Positions 1-11,243 of a DNA stretch of 64,000 bases are shown here, piece after piece. The position numbers and the translations under genes were made by a program. The stretch lies in NCBI GenBank assembly GCA_010909165.1, contig MU008180.1, positions 495,884-559,883 on the forward strand, given 5' to 3'. Below the pieces are notes generated by a model. That model made no database searches, was not told the origin of the DNA, and saw only the letters and a program-made list of their open reading frames with translations. Within the stretch, counting starts at the first letter, position 1, and each line of letters starts with the position of its first letter. This DNA comes from Anthoceros angustus (taxonomy: Eukaryota; Streptophyta; Anthocerotopsida; Anthocerotales; Anthocerotaceae).

Positions 1-85
1 CTCTGGCCAGTGACGAATGACTTGCGCATTTTGAGGCTCTCTGCTGTGACTGGAGTCCTTGTGAACAAACAACCAGCAGGGTTGG

Positions 86-560
86 GGGCACGTGTTGTGT
101 TGCCGTCTTGTTCATGAGCGAGCAGAGATCCCGCATTTTTCATAAGAGACTATCACGTTTGAACCACAGCCAATGAACCTCTGAAGCTTTGCCGCCCAAT
201 CACATGAATATTCAGTGCGTCCAAGTGTAGAACTGCTTCGTGTCAGGCCCTTTGGCCAGGGGCGTGGTGGAGTGCAAGCTCCCCAAGTGTAAGGCTTCGT
301 GGCAACGATGTGGGGAATCACCTCTCAACCTGCGCAACGTTTGTGCCTGATTACCTGCTAATGAATGCAATTTACCATCCTTCCCTCCGCTCGGGCACAT
401 CTGGACCAAGTCAGTTCACATGCTGGATGCCCGCGCTGCAGGAAAGGCACGTGGCCAGGGCATCGTCCATGGCCAATTGGCACCCTCCTCTCCCTCCCTC
501 GAGCTGCATAAAAGCACGGTGCCTGTTCCAACCATTCCAACCGACACCTCCCATTGCACC
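86..560 (+). promoter_or_regulatory. ELIP promoter with two G-boxes and a TATA-like box
   Basis: A palindromic G-box sits at 448-453 (CACGTG in the context GGCACGTGGCC) and a second CACGTG core at 89-94. A TATA-like CATAAAAGC lies at 507-515, about 165 bases before the ATG of the ELIP gene, leaving a pyrimidine-rich leader. In flowering plants ELIP genes are light- and stress-induced through G-box elements bound by HY5 and related bZIP factors; regulation of this gene by such factors is inferred from the motif only. No other feature is evident in bases 1-440. Confidence 0.5.
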
Positions 561-678
561 ATCTCGACTCCCGCAACATCGATCATTCAGCTAGCACTCC
601 AGCCATCTGACTCATCCGCCACATCGTGTGAACGTTGCTACTGCCAGTGCACACTCACGCGAGGACTACTTCGCCAAA

Positions 679-1465
679 ATGGCAACGATGGTACAGACTT
701 CCAGCCTCGCAAGGTCGCCATTGGCAGCCATCCGCGGGTCGCCTGCAGCTCTCCGGGCTGGGCAGAGACTGAACCTGGGCCTGCAGTCCAGGAGAGGCCT
801 GGCCATCCGTGCAGTGCAGCAGCAGAATAAGGACACCCCTCTGGTGCGTGGATCATACAGATAGAGCCCTGATTGTCTTTGCAGCTTGCAATTCTGGGTG
901 GGTTCGCTCGATTTCTGATCCTGCTTGTTCCTGCTCCTGCTCCTGTCGGCGCTGGTGCATGCAGCCGCAGACGAAGGTGGATATCACCGAGCAGGACGTG
1001 AAGAACAACGAGGGGCAGGAGCCGTTGCGGGTGTTCGACGGCTCCCCCGCGGCCCAGTTCTTCCGGCCCGAGAGCGAGAGGAGGCCGGAGCTGGGGAACA
1101 AGTCCGTGGAGAGCGTGATGAAGTTCGACGGGCCCGCCCCCGAGACCATCAACTCGCGCCTCTCCATGCTGGGCATCACCTGGGCGTTCATTGCCGAGGT
1201 TCTCACGGGCCAGAGCGTGGTGCAGCAGGTGACGGATAGCACCGGCCTGCTCTGGTTCCTGGCGGCTGCCCCCATTGTGGTGTGGGCGTCTTTCGTTCCC
1301 ATCTTCGGCAGCGGGGAGTCGCCCGACAGCAGAGCCGCAGGCCCATTCAATGCCAAGGCCGAGAGATGGAACGGCAGGGCAGCCATGATCGGATTCGTGT
1401 CGCTCCTCGTCACCGAGCAATTTCTGTTGCACGGCCCTCTCCTCGGGTTCCTGCACTCCTCCTAG
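679..1465 (+). CDS. ELIP: Early light-induced protein (ELIP), plastid
   Basis: Two exons, 679-843 and 965-1465, joined by a phase-0 intron, give about 221 residues, close to the usual 190-220 for ELIPs. The first ATG (679) is in good context (AAAATGG). About 55 N-terminal residues rich in Ser, Ala and Arg look like a plastid transit peptide. Three membrane helices follow. Helix I (around 113-140) carries ETINSRLSMLG and helix III (around 185-210) carries AERWNGRAAMIG; both are the chlorophyll-binding ExxxNxRxAMxG-type motif of the LHC superfamily, with helix II (LLWFLAAAPIVVW) between them. ELIPs are thylakoid proteins that bind free chlorophyll and carotenoid and limit photo-oxidative damage under high light or drying. 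A G-box promoter upstream fits that role. The acceptor could instead be 6 bases downstream (exon 2 from 971), removing two residues. Confidence 0.92.
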
Positions 1466-1507
1466 ATCCGGCTTAGCTCCAGTCTTGTGTACATTATCCT
1501 GCAACCG

Positions 1508-1645
1508 TAGCTCTGTTTTGGTGAACCTTATGCTTTCGTAGACCCAAGCTCCATAGCTCCGTTCTTGTGAACCTTATGCTTTCATAGACCTAAGCTCCCT
1601 AGCTCTGTTCTGGTGAGCCTTATGCTTTCATAGACCCAAACTGTA
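1508..1645. repeat. Three tandem 46-bp repeats behind ELIP
   Basis: Units start at 1508, 1554 and 1600. Each reads TAGCTC(T/C)GTT(T/C)... followed by CTTATGCTTTC(G/A)TAGACC(C/T)AA. They differ by a few substitutions and have no length change in the first two units. They lie 43 bases after the ELIP stop, probably in its 3' UTR, in the 311-bp gap to the convergent PPR gene. Confidence 0.85.
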
Positions 1646-1776
1646 CATTGTTGTCGCTTGGACTCATCAAGCTGTACATTCGTTGTTGCTTGTCCAAGGA
1701 CTTCAAAACTGTTAACCATGTTGCGGATGCATACAAGAAATGCCTAAATGCAAAGTGACAATTTTCTCGATGCTCG

Positions 1777-4203
1777 TCAATGGCGATCACCACATGAACA
1801 AGAACCCTCCACAAACTTATGTACCCTATGCGCATCTCTAACAATGATCTCTCGTTTCTCAAGATGTGAGAGAATCTTCGTGCTGCTGTGGCAGTCGTTG
1901 CACATCCGAAGGTTCTTGGTGACTAGCAAAGTGGTACCTTCTGGGGTGTTGAGAAGCCCATATGCCAAGGCAAGTTTCTCTGCGTGTCCGCACAGAGAGT
2001 CCTCCTTCTCCTGCTCAGACATTGGCTTGACCACCAACTGAGTTTGAGGGACATGACCTCCTTCCTCCTTCAGCTTCGTGTTCACGCTCTTCAGCTTTGA
2101 GCCGATGTCAGACCTCTCCTCTCCCACTGTGAACTCGTGCACCTCGTTTTTCACTTCGATGCATGCCTTTGCGGCCTTCTTCGCAGCACCTGCTGACCTT
2201 CTCAAGCTTTCTATCCTGTGCGCATCGTCCCACCTGCCTGCATTCGCGTAGATGTTGCCCAGCAGCACGTAGGAAGTCGAGTTCTCGGGCTCCAGTTCGA
2301 CAAGATGGTCGAAAGATCGTCTGCCTCGCTCTACGTCACCGTGGCTTTTGCAGGCAGTCAGCAAAGCTGTCCAGCCCACAGCATCGTTCCTGAATGATGT
2401 GGTTTGCAACAGCCGCTCTGCGGCGTCCAGTTGGCCTGACCGGCCAAGAAGATCCACCATGCAACTATGGTGGTAGTCGGAAGGCACGATCCCATAATTC
2501 TCCACCATCATCCTGAAATACATCTGACCCTCACGCACCAGGCCTGCATGACTGCACGCCACCATGAGGCATATAAACGTCGTCTCATCCGGATCAACAC
2601 CTTCCTGCAGCATGTCTTCGAAACACCGGATCGCCATGTGCCCATCACTGTGCTCAGCATAGCCCTTGAGCATCGCTGTCCATGTCACCAGATTCCTTGC
2701 AGGCAGTGCGTCGAACACCCTGCGAGCATCCTCCAGACTCCCACATTTGGAATACATCTCCACCAGGCAGCTGCCAATAAACGCATTACCCTCAAGCCCT
2801 CGATCCTTAATGTCCGAATGGATTTCCTTCCCCTGCTGCAATGCCCCAACACTGGCACAAGCTTGCAAGAGGCACGAAAACGTAACATGATTGGCAGAAG
2901 GCATACCCACCTCCTTCCTCATCCTGCCATACAGCCCCAGGGCTTCCCGCCCAAGCCCCTGCTGCGTATACCCCGCCATCATCGCATTCCATGCCACCAC
3001 ATCCCTCCTGGGCAAACTGTCAAACACTCTCCTTGCATCCTCCAGCCTCCCACATTTCGCATACATGTTCACCAACCCATTACCAACAACAGCATCCCCT
3101 TCCAAACCCATTCCCCGGATCTGCAAATGAATCTCCCTCCCTTCCTCCAGCGCCCCCACACTAGCACAAGCTTGAAGCAACGACACAAACGTAACATGAT
3201 CAGCCGCAGTCACCCCCTCCTGCTGCATCCTCCCATACAAAGCCAGGGCCTCCCTTCCCATCCCCTGCTGCGAATACGCTGCGATCATGGCATTCCATGT
3301 CACCACATCCCTCCTCCGCAACCCATCAAACACGCTCCTCGCATCCTCCAAGCTCCCGCACTTGGCGTACATATTCACCAGGCTGTTGCCCACAAACACA
3401 TCAGCCTTCACACCGCTCGCCCTAATGTCCCCATGCACCTCCTTCCCGGCCTCCAGATCCTCAGCCGAGGCGCACGCCTTCAGAGCCGCCACAAACACAT
3501 GATTATCCGCATCCACACCCGACGCCCGCATCCGCCTGTAGAACCTCACCGCCTCCTTGGGCTGCCCGTGCCGCACATGTGCCGAGATGATGGACGACCA
3601 CATATACACGTCCGGCACAGCCACATCCCGGAACGCCCGCACCGCATCCTGCAGCTCGCCGTGCGCAGCATACATCCCGATGATGTGATTAGCCAAAAAC
3701 GCATCCGCCCCGAGCCCCTGCCCCACGGCAATGGAGTGAATCCGCCTCCCGGAAGCAAGATCACTCCCTCCCCCGCACCTCTTGATCAGCCGGTACAAGG
3801 CCGTCCGGCTCACGCTACACCCCCTCTGCACCATGCCATCCAAGGCCTCCACGGCATCCCCCAGCTCTACATCCTCCCCCCAGGCCTCCCCAGCCCAATC
3901 CGTCCGGGCCAGCTGCGAATCAACCCAGCTGGGCTTGTGGTAGCTGTCCAGCCACAGCGGCTCCTTGGACGTCTTGTGCCTGAAGTCGGGATGCCGGGAG
4001 CTCCTCTTGTCCCCCCTGTTGTCCCACCAGTCCCCCGGATTGGAGCACAGGTGCTGCCACAGAAGCTCCTCCCGCTCCCTCTGCGTCGCTCCCGGCACGG
4101 AAGCTCGGGAAGCCATCAGCTTGCCCGGCCATGGGCTGGGATTGTGATCGGCGGGCGCGTCTTGCAGCAGGATCCGCAGCTGCAGGCGCAGCTGCATCGC
4201 CAT
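1777..4203 (-). CDS. PLS-class pentatricopeptide repeat protein with DYW deaminase domain
   Basis: Intronless, 808 residues from the ATG at 4203. After about 110 residues of leader come tandem P, L and S PPR motifs (for example NSLVNMYAKCGSLEDARSVF and DVVTWNAMIAAYSQQGM), then E motifs and a C-terminal DYW cytidine-deaminase domain. The deaminase zinc ligands are visible as HAE and CNDC (in GHAEKLALAYG and NLRMCNDCHSSTK). Such proteins bind single-stranded organelle RNA one base per repeat and edit specific C residues to U in plastids or mitochondria; the target here cannot be read off. Two oddities: the protein ends CSCGDRH instead of CSCGDYW, and the PG box before the domain is degenerate (AAKACIEV). 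Adjacent PLS cassettes are very similar (LLQACASVGAL occurs twice), suggesting recent internal duplication. Organelle targeting is inferred. Confidence 0.93.
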   Translation of the reverse strand: MAMQLRLQLRILLQDAPADHNPSPWPGKLMASRASVPGATQREREELLWQHLCSNPGDWWDNRGDKRSSRHPDFRHKTSKEPLWLDSYHKPSWVDSQLARTDWAGEAWGEDVELGDAVEALDGMVQRGCSVSRTALYRLIKRCGGGSDLASGRRIHSIAVGQGLGADAFLANHIIGMYAAHGELQDAVRAFRDVAVPDVYMWSSIISAHVRHGQPKEAVRFYRRMRASGVDADNHVFVAALKACASAEDLEAGKEVHGDIRASGVKADVFVGNSLVNMYAKCGSLEDARSVFDGLRRRDVVTWNAMIAAYSQQGMGREALALYGRMQQEGVTAADHVTFVSLLQACASVGALEEGREIHLQIRGMGLEGDAVVGNGLVNMYAKCGRLEDARRVFDSLPRRDVVAWNAMMAGYTQQGLGREALGLYGRMRKEVGMPSANHVTFSCLLQACASVGALQQGKEIHSDIKDRGLEGNAFIGSCLVEMYSKCGSLEDARRVFDALPARNLVTWTAMLKGYAEHSDGHMAIRCFEDMLQEGVDPDETTFICLMVACSHAGLVREGQMYFRMMVENYGIVPSDYHHSCMVDLLGRSGQLDAAERLLQTTSFRNDAVGWTALLTACKSHGDVERGRRSFDHLVELEPENSTSYVLLGNIYANAGRWDDAHRIESLRRSAGAAKKAAKACIEVKNEVHEFTVGEERSDIGSKLKSVNTKLKEEGGHVPQTQLVVKPMSEQEKEDSLCGHAEKLALAYGLLNTPEGTTLLVTKNLRMCNDCHSSTKILSHLEKREIIVRDAHRVHKFVEGSCSCGDRH

Positions 4204-4417
4204 GGAGCTCTACGCCGTGTTTGTGGGCGATTCGCGTTTTCTGCGTTTTTTTTTCTCTCCCTGGTCGGTTCGTCTTTCGTCGTGTCTCCTCTGGTCCCGT
4301 CTTGTTACGGAAGGTTATGGAAGTTCGATCTAGAGAAATGACGCTGGCTGGGCATTGTTGCGCGATCGGGTTCCCACCAAAGTGACAGATCAGGGGCTCG
4401 CGGGAGCTGCAACCGCG
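4204..4417. promoter_or_regulatory. Shared intergenic region of PPR (-) and COG7 (+)
   Basis: Only 214 bases separate the two divergent start codons, so both promoters and both leaders must lie here or overlap the genes. A run of T (around 4246-4256) is the only low-complexity tract. No clear TATA box was seen in either direction. Confidence 0.45.
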
Positions 4418-7400
4418 ATGGTGGATCTTGGTGCGTTCGCGGAAGAGTCCTTCCAAGCCAAGGCGTGGGTGAACGATGTGTGCAAGCAGAGGCGGGCGGA
4501 CGACAGCATCGATCGGTACCTGGCGGATGTGGAGATGAAGCTGCAGCTGATGGCGGAGGACATCGCAGGGGCCCTAGAGGAGCAGAGCGTGGCTGCGCTG
4601 CTGCGGACGCCGCGGGCGCTGCGGGACGTGGTGCGGTTGCGGGACGATGCGCTCGGCTTGCGGTCGACTGTGTCCGGGATCTCGCTGAAGCTGGAGCAGG
4701 TGGGAAGTGGTGGAGGTGTGGGGAGGCCTGGGTGTGGGGAGAGAGGTGGCTGATTGAGGACGGGAGATTGTGTGCAGGTGGGGCGCATGTCTGCGGAGTC
4801 CGTGGCAGCGCTGGCGCGGGTGGACAAAGTGAAGCAGAGGATGGAGGCTGCGCACGAGACGTTGCAGGTTGAATGGATCGTTTCTGGCGTTCGGTAGGGT
4901 AGCTGCGCGGCTGCAGGTGCGAAGTTCACTGGTTTGAGTCGCCTGCAGGATGCTGCAGGTTTGGCTCAACTCAGTGCGAGCGTGGAAAATGTGTTCGCAA
5001 GTGGTGACCTTCCCCGGGCTGCGGAAACCCTAGCGAACATGAGACGGTGCTTGGCAGTAGTGGGAGAGGTGATGGCCTTAGCTTGATGTAATTGCAGGTC
5101 GTGCACTTCTCGGTACAGATTGGATGGTGTCTGAGCGGGGACGGGGGTTTTCAGGTACCGGAATTTGCCAACGTGAAAAGGCAGCTCGAAGTGCTTGAGG
5201 ATCGGCTTGAAGGAATGGTCCAGCCACGGTTGTCCGATGCACTGTCTCAGCGCAAGGTGATCGTCTGGGATTTGCTGGATGGAGGGAGAGGGATGCTTTG
5301 TGCATCGCAAGTTCCTTCTTGCTCATTGTGTGTTTGGCAGGTTGAGAGCACTCAGGGGTTGCGGGATATTCTTATCACCATTGGCAGGTATGGATCTCTA
5401 GAGCAGCACTACACTCGTGTCCGAGTGCGGCCTCTGCGGCGTTTGTGGGAGGAGTTTGAGTCAGGGAAGGGGGCTATTGCTGCTGGCAAACCGGCACCTA
5501 ACGAGAAGCAATCTAGTGATCGACATCAGCCAGCAATTGCGGTTGCCAATGGGGCGTCAGCTGCTTCCTTCTCAGATTGGTTGCCTAGATTCTATGACGA
5601 GGTCCTGCTTCAGCTTGAGCAGGAATACAAGTGGTGAGTGCCATGTCTAGGGACGTCGTCAGTGGCTGTCAGTGAATTGAATGTGACACTTCTCTTTAGC
5701 ATTGGATGTATGCTCACCGTCTCTCACTCATGTTGTGCCAGGTGCCAAGTGGCATTTGCTGAAGACTACAACTCCCTTGTTCCTAAGGTGCTGATTGAAA
5801 CAATGTCAGCTATTTCTGCTAGCTTCACTGCACGAGTTGATGCTGCCACAGAAGAGGCAATAGTGGGGGCCAAAGGTTCTGCCTCAGGTGACCACCGGTG
5901 TCTGTGCTGTGCTTTTTACTTTTCTGCATTTTCATGGTACTGGGAACTTTGGACTTCGTAGCGTGGCCTTAAGTCTGAGGTATGCCAGAGAGTGGAGGCG
6001 ACAAGGGGCGAGGTACAAAGATGGGTATACTCCTAGCACTTCACAGCATGACTGGAGCATTTGCAAGGAACGTTCAGCACTTGTTCTCAGCTGTTGATAT
6101 TATGGAGGTTGCTCGTGTCTTGAGAGCTGTTTATTCACCTTTCGAGACATACAAGCAAAGGTCAGCCCTTTCGCTTATTCTTTCTTGAGTATTTCTGGAC
6201 AACCAGAACGGGGATGGGTATGCTGTATCGGTACTTCCCTGCAAGTAAACAAGGCCGTTGTTTTCAGCTTTTAGCTATGGTGGGAATGTTTCAGGTATGG
6301 AGAGCTGGAACAAAGTCAGCTGATCGCTGAGGTGACGGCTTTGGATCTGCGAGGGGCTGTACCTGGTGGCATTGGTGCACGTGGAGTAGAATTAAGTGAG
6401 ACTGTTCGACGCATGGAGGCTTCTATCCCAGCAGTTACGTTGGCACTGGAAGGAGCAGTTGAACGCTGCAGTAGCTTCACAGGAGGCTCCGAAGCAGAAG
6501 CTCTTGTACACGCCCTTGATGAAGTGATGCTTCATTACCTTGCGTCCTTGGCCGAAATCCTGAATTCACTACGCCAAATCTGTGGAGTGGACAGATCTGC
6601 ACCAGATGGACAGGCTTCTGAAGTCGGCTTTGGGAGGAAAGACAGTGGGTTGGGGCTGAATGCATTAAGTGCTGCGGAGTTGGTTCCGGAGGAGGAGGAA
6701 TGGTCGGTTGTCCAAGGAGCCCTGCAATTGCTGACTGTTGCGGACAGTTTGAGTGGACGGTCGTCAGTATTTGAAGTGTCACTCCGAGCAACACTTGTCA
6801 GATTGGGTACTCGCTTGCAACTTACTCAGGCTCTGGCATCTGGTTTGTTGAGCTCAGCGTCATCCCGCACAGGGTCGGCAAATGAGGAATTCGGACCTTC
6901 ATGGACCCTAGACATGGCAATCCTGAGACTGTTTGATGCTCCTGAAAAGGCCAGGCGTCTCGCCAGCCTTTTCGAGCAGGTGGGTGCAACCGCTGGCAGT
7001 AGGCATCGTGTAACTATTATGCTTTTCCTGACAGTCTGTCTTTCTCACACGCTTTATTTGATGTCATGCAGACCAAGGACCCACGTTTCCATGCTCTGCC
7101 TCACACATCTCAAAGAGTCGCAGCATTCACAGAAGCCGTGAACGACCTTGTCTATGAGGTACTAATATCCAAGGTACGGTTGAAGCTGGCTGACGTGGCT
7201 CGCCTGCCTATCTGGAGTGCCGAGGAGGAGGACAACGACTTTGAGCTTCCCTCTTTCAGCGCCTACCCTTTACCCTATGTCACCAGCATCGGTGAGTACT
7301 TGTTCACTCTGCCCCAGCAACTGGAACCTTTGGGAGGAGGTGCGAGCGGAGGTGCATCGGAAACGGGGGAAGACCATTCAGAGGAAGCACAGTACTTCGC

Positions 7401-7784
7401 GACAGAGTGGATGTTCAAGGTACTGTGTTCTCACCTCAGACCCTCCTTTGCCAAGGTCTCACCAGTCTCCTTACACCCAATCAATACTCTCTTGCCTTGC
7501 AGGTTGCCGAAGGCGCAACAGCTCTGTACATCGAGCAGATCCGAGGCATTCAGTTGCTAAGCGATCAGGGAGCTCAGCAGCTATCGGCAGACATAGAGTA
7601 CCTGTGCAACGTCTTATCAGCTCTCTCCATGGCCACCCCGGGGGTCCTGGCCACGTTCCAAGCCTGCGTCAGCCTCCCAAGGCCGAAGCTGCTTGAGCTG
7701 GTGAAGCAGGATGGCGGAGCCCAGCTGGACATGCCCACAGTCCGCCTTGTGTGTAAAATGCGGCAGGTTTCACTGGATCACTAA
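4418..7784 (+). CDS. COG7: Conserved oligomeric Golgi complex subunit 7
   Basis: Ten exons join in frame: 4418-4699, 4778-4867, 4949-5068, 5155-5256, 5341-5633, 5742-5887, 5980-6160, 6295-6979, 7072-7419 and 7503-7784. They encode 842 residues, close to Arabidopsis COG7 (EMBRYO YELLOW). Matches run over the whole length, for example DLPRAAETLANMR, RLEGMVQPRLSDAL, GIELSETVRRME-type and KDPRFHALPHTSQRVAAF segments, and the C-terminal EWMFKVAEGATALY block. COG7 belongs to lobe B of the eight-subunit COG tether, which captures retrograde vesicles at the Golgi and keeps glycosyltransferases in place. Introns are 76-134 bp with GT-AG ends. The exon 6/7 junction (5887/5980) lies in a poorly conserved stretch and is the least certain. 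The first ATG (4418) gives MVDLGAFAEE, as in relatives. Confidence 0.95.
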
Positions 7785-8419
7785 TCTCGCACTCACAGTT
7801 CACTCTGCTCTCGAACACGATCTATGTATGTATGTATATATGTACCTTCCACATCGGCAGGCACGACTACCTGTGCATATACATGGATCGGATAACATTG
7901 TCTGTTTCACACGAGCCTTCGTTTCGAAGCTGGGCGTCCTCCTGTGTCAAGCAAACATTGCTCCTTGTATTTAGTTACCTTGGGAGAACGTGTCAGTCCG
8001 TGTAAGCGAAGAAGGGAGTCTGTGCATATCCGCTGCCGCCCTGATCAGGTCAGATCAAATGCAAGTGCGCAAGCTCTAAGTGCCCAGCGAAAGCGTGGTC
8101 TTTGGCTGGTTGCGGCGTGCTTAAAAGGTCCTCTCCTGTCGCAGCACGCTGGGCTGGCTGGCTGGCGTAATCCGATCGCCAACCACTCACTGGCTGAACA
8201 TCCGATTGACCAGGAACAAGTGGCATTTTTGTGATTCATCCGAGCACGGCTGTGATCAGGGTTTCTCTTTCTCGGGGCCTGCTGAATCTGCGGCTGCAGC
8301 CTGCAGCGTAAATCGATCCCTGTGACAATGGCGTGAGCGATTGCTTGTTTGATTGGGTACATCGTACAGAGAGACAGCATTGCAAGGATTTCCGACCTGG
8401 GAGCAACCGGGCTGCAGAG
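7785..8419. other. Intergenic region COG7 to plastid GPAT
   Basis: Holds the COG7 3' UTR, a short (TATG)n tract near 7823-7845, a (CTGG)n tract near 8150-8163, and presumably the promoter and leader of the acyltransferase. No gene was seen. Confidence 0.5.
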
Positions 8420-11243
8420 ATGATGGCCGTGTCTCTTTCTCCCCCGGGCGTGGGACTGCCCAGGCGCCTCTGCTGCCCGCACATGGCGTTTGCCGCCCGC
8501 ACGGCCTGCGCGAGCACCAGTAGCAGCACCAGTGGGAGCAGCAGCAGCCGGCTTTTCGTTTTCCGCGACAGCAGGGCCGGAGTGCGATCCAGGGCCGTCA
8601 CAGAGCTGGCAGAGGCCTCCAGTGCAGGGTTGCGGACCGAGCAGGAGGCCGCAGGGCCGCTTCTCGGGGCCCCGCACTCCGATACATTCCTCAACGTCAC
8701 TTCTGAGGATGGTAATTGCCGGCAGACGTGGAATTGGTTTTGGATTGCTTGTCGGGGCATCGCAATGCGATGCGTGTGATTCGAATTGGAGGCACGCTGA
8801 CTCATCTCTGGTTTCTTCGCATTGAGGATCACGATCCAGACTGGCTAACCTTGGGGATCCAAGCAGCGGATGGGTCTGATTGAGAAGATCTGATTGCCTG
8901 ATTGAGGTCTTGGGTCTACAAATTGGTTGCTTAGGTCCTAATCCATGGCAGCCGCTGCCGGGGCCGCAGTTTTGGGGACCTGTAAATTCTGTGATGTTAG
9001 GGCTCACCTCTTGTCGTTGTGTAGGTCGGCTTTGCTAACGCGATTGTTACGGATGCAGAGCTTCTAGCGAGCATTTGGAAAGAAGTGGAGGCTAAGCGAC
9101 TGCCGAGACGAGGCGGGGCTGCCTTGGTTGAGCTGTACAACAACTATAGAGATGCTGTGAGTGTTGTGATGCTCCCTGCTGTTGCTTCTTTAGGGAATCA
9201 AGTTAAACCCTTGGCAGGTCTTTGTTTCTGTCGAGACAACGCCGGGTTCTTCATGCGGTAAGCATGTTCTTGCGTAGGCCTTGGAAGGTGGCATCTCAAA
9301 GGAGGGTGTGGTGAAGATCATGGCAACTGTTTGTGATCGAATCATATTGCAGTTCAAGGTGCGTAATACGTCCACGGGATTTACTCCTTCGAACGTTCTA
9401 CAGTGGTGGAATGAACTCGGCTAACTCGTTTGTCACGCCCTCCTAGGATCCTTTCACATTTCAACCACATCATGAGCGGATGATCGAGCCGTACAACTAC
9501 TACGAGTTTGGTCAGAATTACATCCGTCCATTGATCGACTTCTCGTACGTTCACCGCCTTTGCATCCCTGCGGCTTTCTCGTATCTCAGATGTCCATGCT
9601 TAGGATTCTGATTCTTCTGATTCTGTTTCTTTGCCTTTCAGAAACTCTTACATTGGGAATCTAGATATCTTCGATGAAATGCAGGATTATTTAAAGCAGG
9701 TAAATATAACTTCTCCTGTCTACAAATGGTTGATGGTTTCAAATTTGAAGCTGTCGTTGCTGTCTGCATGTGTATTTCCCATCTGGTGGCCTCCTCGCAA
9801 ATATGCAGGGCCACAATATTTTACTCTACTCGAATCACCAAACCGAAGCAGATCCTGCAGTTATTGCTCTGCTTTTGGAGTCCTCGCATCCATACCTTTC
9901 TGAGAACTTGGTATATATAAGTACTGCTTTTGAAGTGAGGCTCTTGATATCGCCCTCTGTTCGAACTGGCTGCCGACTGATTCACATACTTTGTATGTTA
10001 CTGCAGACTTACGTGGCAGGAGACAGGGTCGTGAGTGACCCATTCTGTAAGCCCTTCAGCATGGGAAGGTGTGCACTCTTTAGGTCTCTGTCCAGTGTCC
10101 GTGTTTTTGCAGTCAGGCTGGGTTAATCCATGACCCGTCTGCTGAACTATGTAGTTTGACTTTGTTGCAGTGCATTATGTGTTTGCTGAGATGTTTTTTA
10201 TATTGAACCTGCGACAATATGATCACCTGGAGATCCCAATTTGCAACAGGTACAACTCCGGTATATCCTTCTAATCATTTCTATGGGTCCTGGTCAGGAA
10301 TTTGTTCTGTGTATACTCGAAAAAACACATCAATGATGTGCCAGAAGAAGCAGAAATGAAGCAACATGCCAATCGTCGAACCCTTAGTATTATGTGTGAT
10401 CTTCTCAGGTGCTGTGTGTTTTCCTGCTCTAGTCTACTTGCAGCAAGCTTAGCCATTATAGGCAGCCTTATTCTCCCTGTGTGATTTGATTTGCGCAGTC
10501 AAGAGAAAGGTTTGCTAATCTGGATTGCTCCTAGTGGTGGCCGAGACCGTCCAGACCCTGTTACTGACGAGTGGAACCCAGTGAGTTTCAAACCGAGTCT
10601 GCTTGTTTTGGAATTCAGTTTCATGTGGTTTATACGTTTTTGTTTGTCAGGCAACCTTTGATTCATCTGCTGTCGACCACATGAGACGGCTAATGCTCTC
10701 ACATGGAACCGCTCCGGGCCACATGTATGCTATGTCTCTTCTCTCTTACGATGTGATGCCACCTCCTAAGCAGGTACATTGTTCCACCTAGGCAACCTTC
10801 CTTTTAGATTTATCTAGTTTCTGCTTTCACACTGGCAATTTTGATATCTTGAATCTTATGACCGACTTCGTTCGTATGCACATCAACGGATAGGTGGAAA
10901 AGGAGCTAGGTGAACAGCGGTTAATGAATCACACTGGATGTGGCCTCGCTGTGTCGCCAGAACTCAATTTTGCTGAGATTACCGCTGGCATTGCAGACCT
11001 AAAACGAGAGGTGGGTGGCTTTGGCAAAAGTGTGATGTTGGCATGGTAGGCCGTGGATGTTGAAATTGTTGTCGCTTCTTGCAGGGTAGAGAAGTGTTCG
11101 CAAAGGCTGCGTACAAGATTGTTAAGGATCAATACGATGTCCTGGCAAAAGCTGTCGATGGAGGCCAGGGACTTGCAGCCTCAACGTCATCGGTTCAACT
11201 ATCCCAGCCTTGGAACGCTCAGCTCCCCAGCGGACCACGATGA
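8420..11243 (+). CDS. ATS1: Plastid glycerol-3-phosphate acyltransferase (soluble, ACP-dependent)
   Basis: Twelve exons join in frame: 8420-8711, 9059-9156, 9278-9358, 9447-9544, 9642-9699, 9809-9910, 10007-10068, 10298-10408, 10499-10580, 10651-10773, 10894-11010 and 11085-11243. They give 460 residues, matching Arabidopsis ATS1 (459). About 90 N-terminal residues are Ser/Ala/Arg-rich, as in a transit peptide. The catalytic acyltransferase motif HQTEADP is at H219-D224. [28 protein letters not shown] and LSQPW near the end are family signatures. The enzyme moves an acyl group from acyl-ACP to sn-1 of glycerol-3-phosphate in the stroma, the first step of prokaryotic-pathway lipids such as phosphatidylglycerol. 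Intron 1 (347 bp) is the largest. Its acceptor at 9058 is chosen because it keeps the frame ([14 protein letters not shown]), whereas an AG at 9024 would not. Confidence 0.95.

Noticed and set aside
628-678. Upstream extension of the ELIP frame
   Set aside because: It begins with GTG, not ATG; the first ATG in frame is 679 in good context.
2467-4341. 624-codon plus-strand open frame antisense to the PPR gene
   Set aside because: It mirrors the PPR coding sequence, is rich in His and Pro as antisense frames of GC-rich genes are, and has no domain. The minus-strand frame has all PPR and DYW motifs.
10140-10255. Coding-like stretch ([12 protein letters not shown]) inside a GPAT intron
   Set aside because: The acyltransferase reads directly from FSMGR to [10 protein letters not shown] by joining 10068 to 10298, exactly as in relatives; including the stretch would break the frame.
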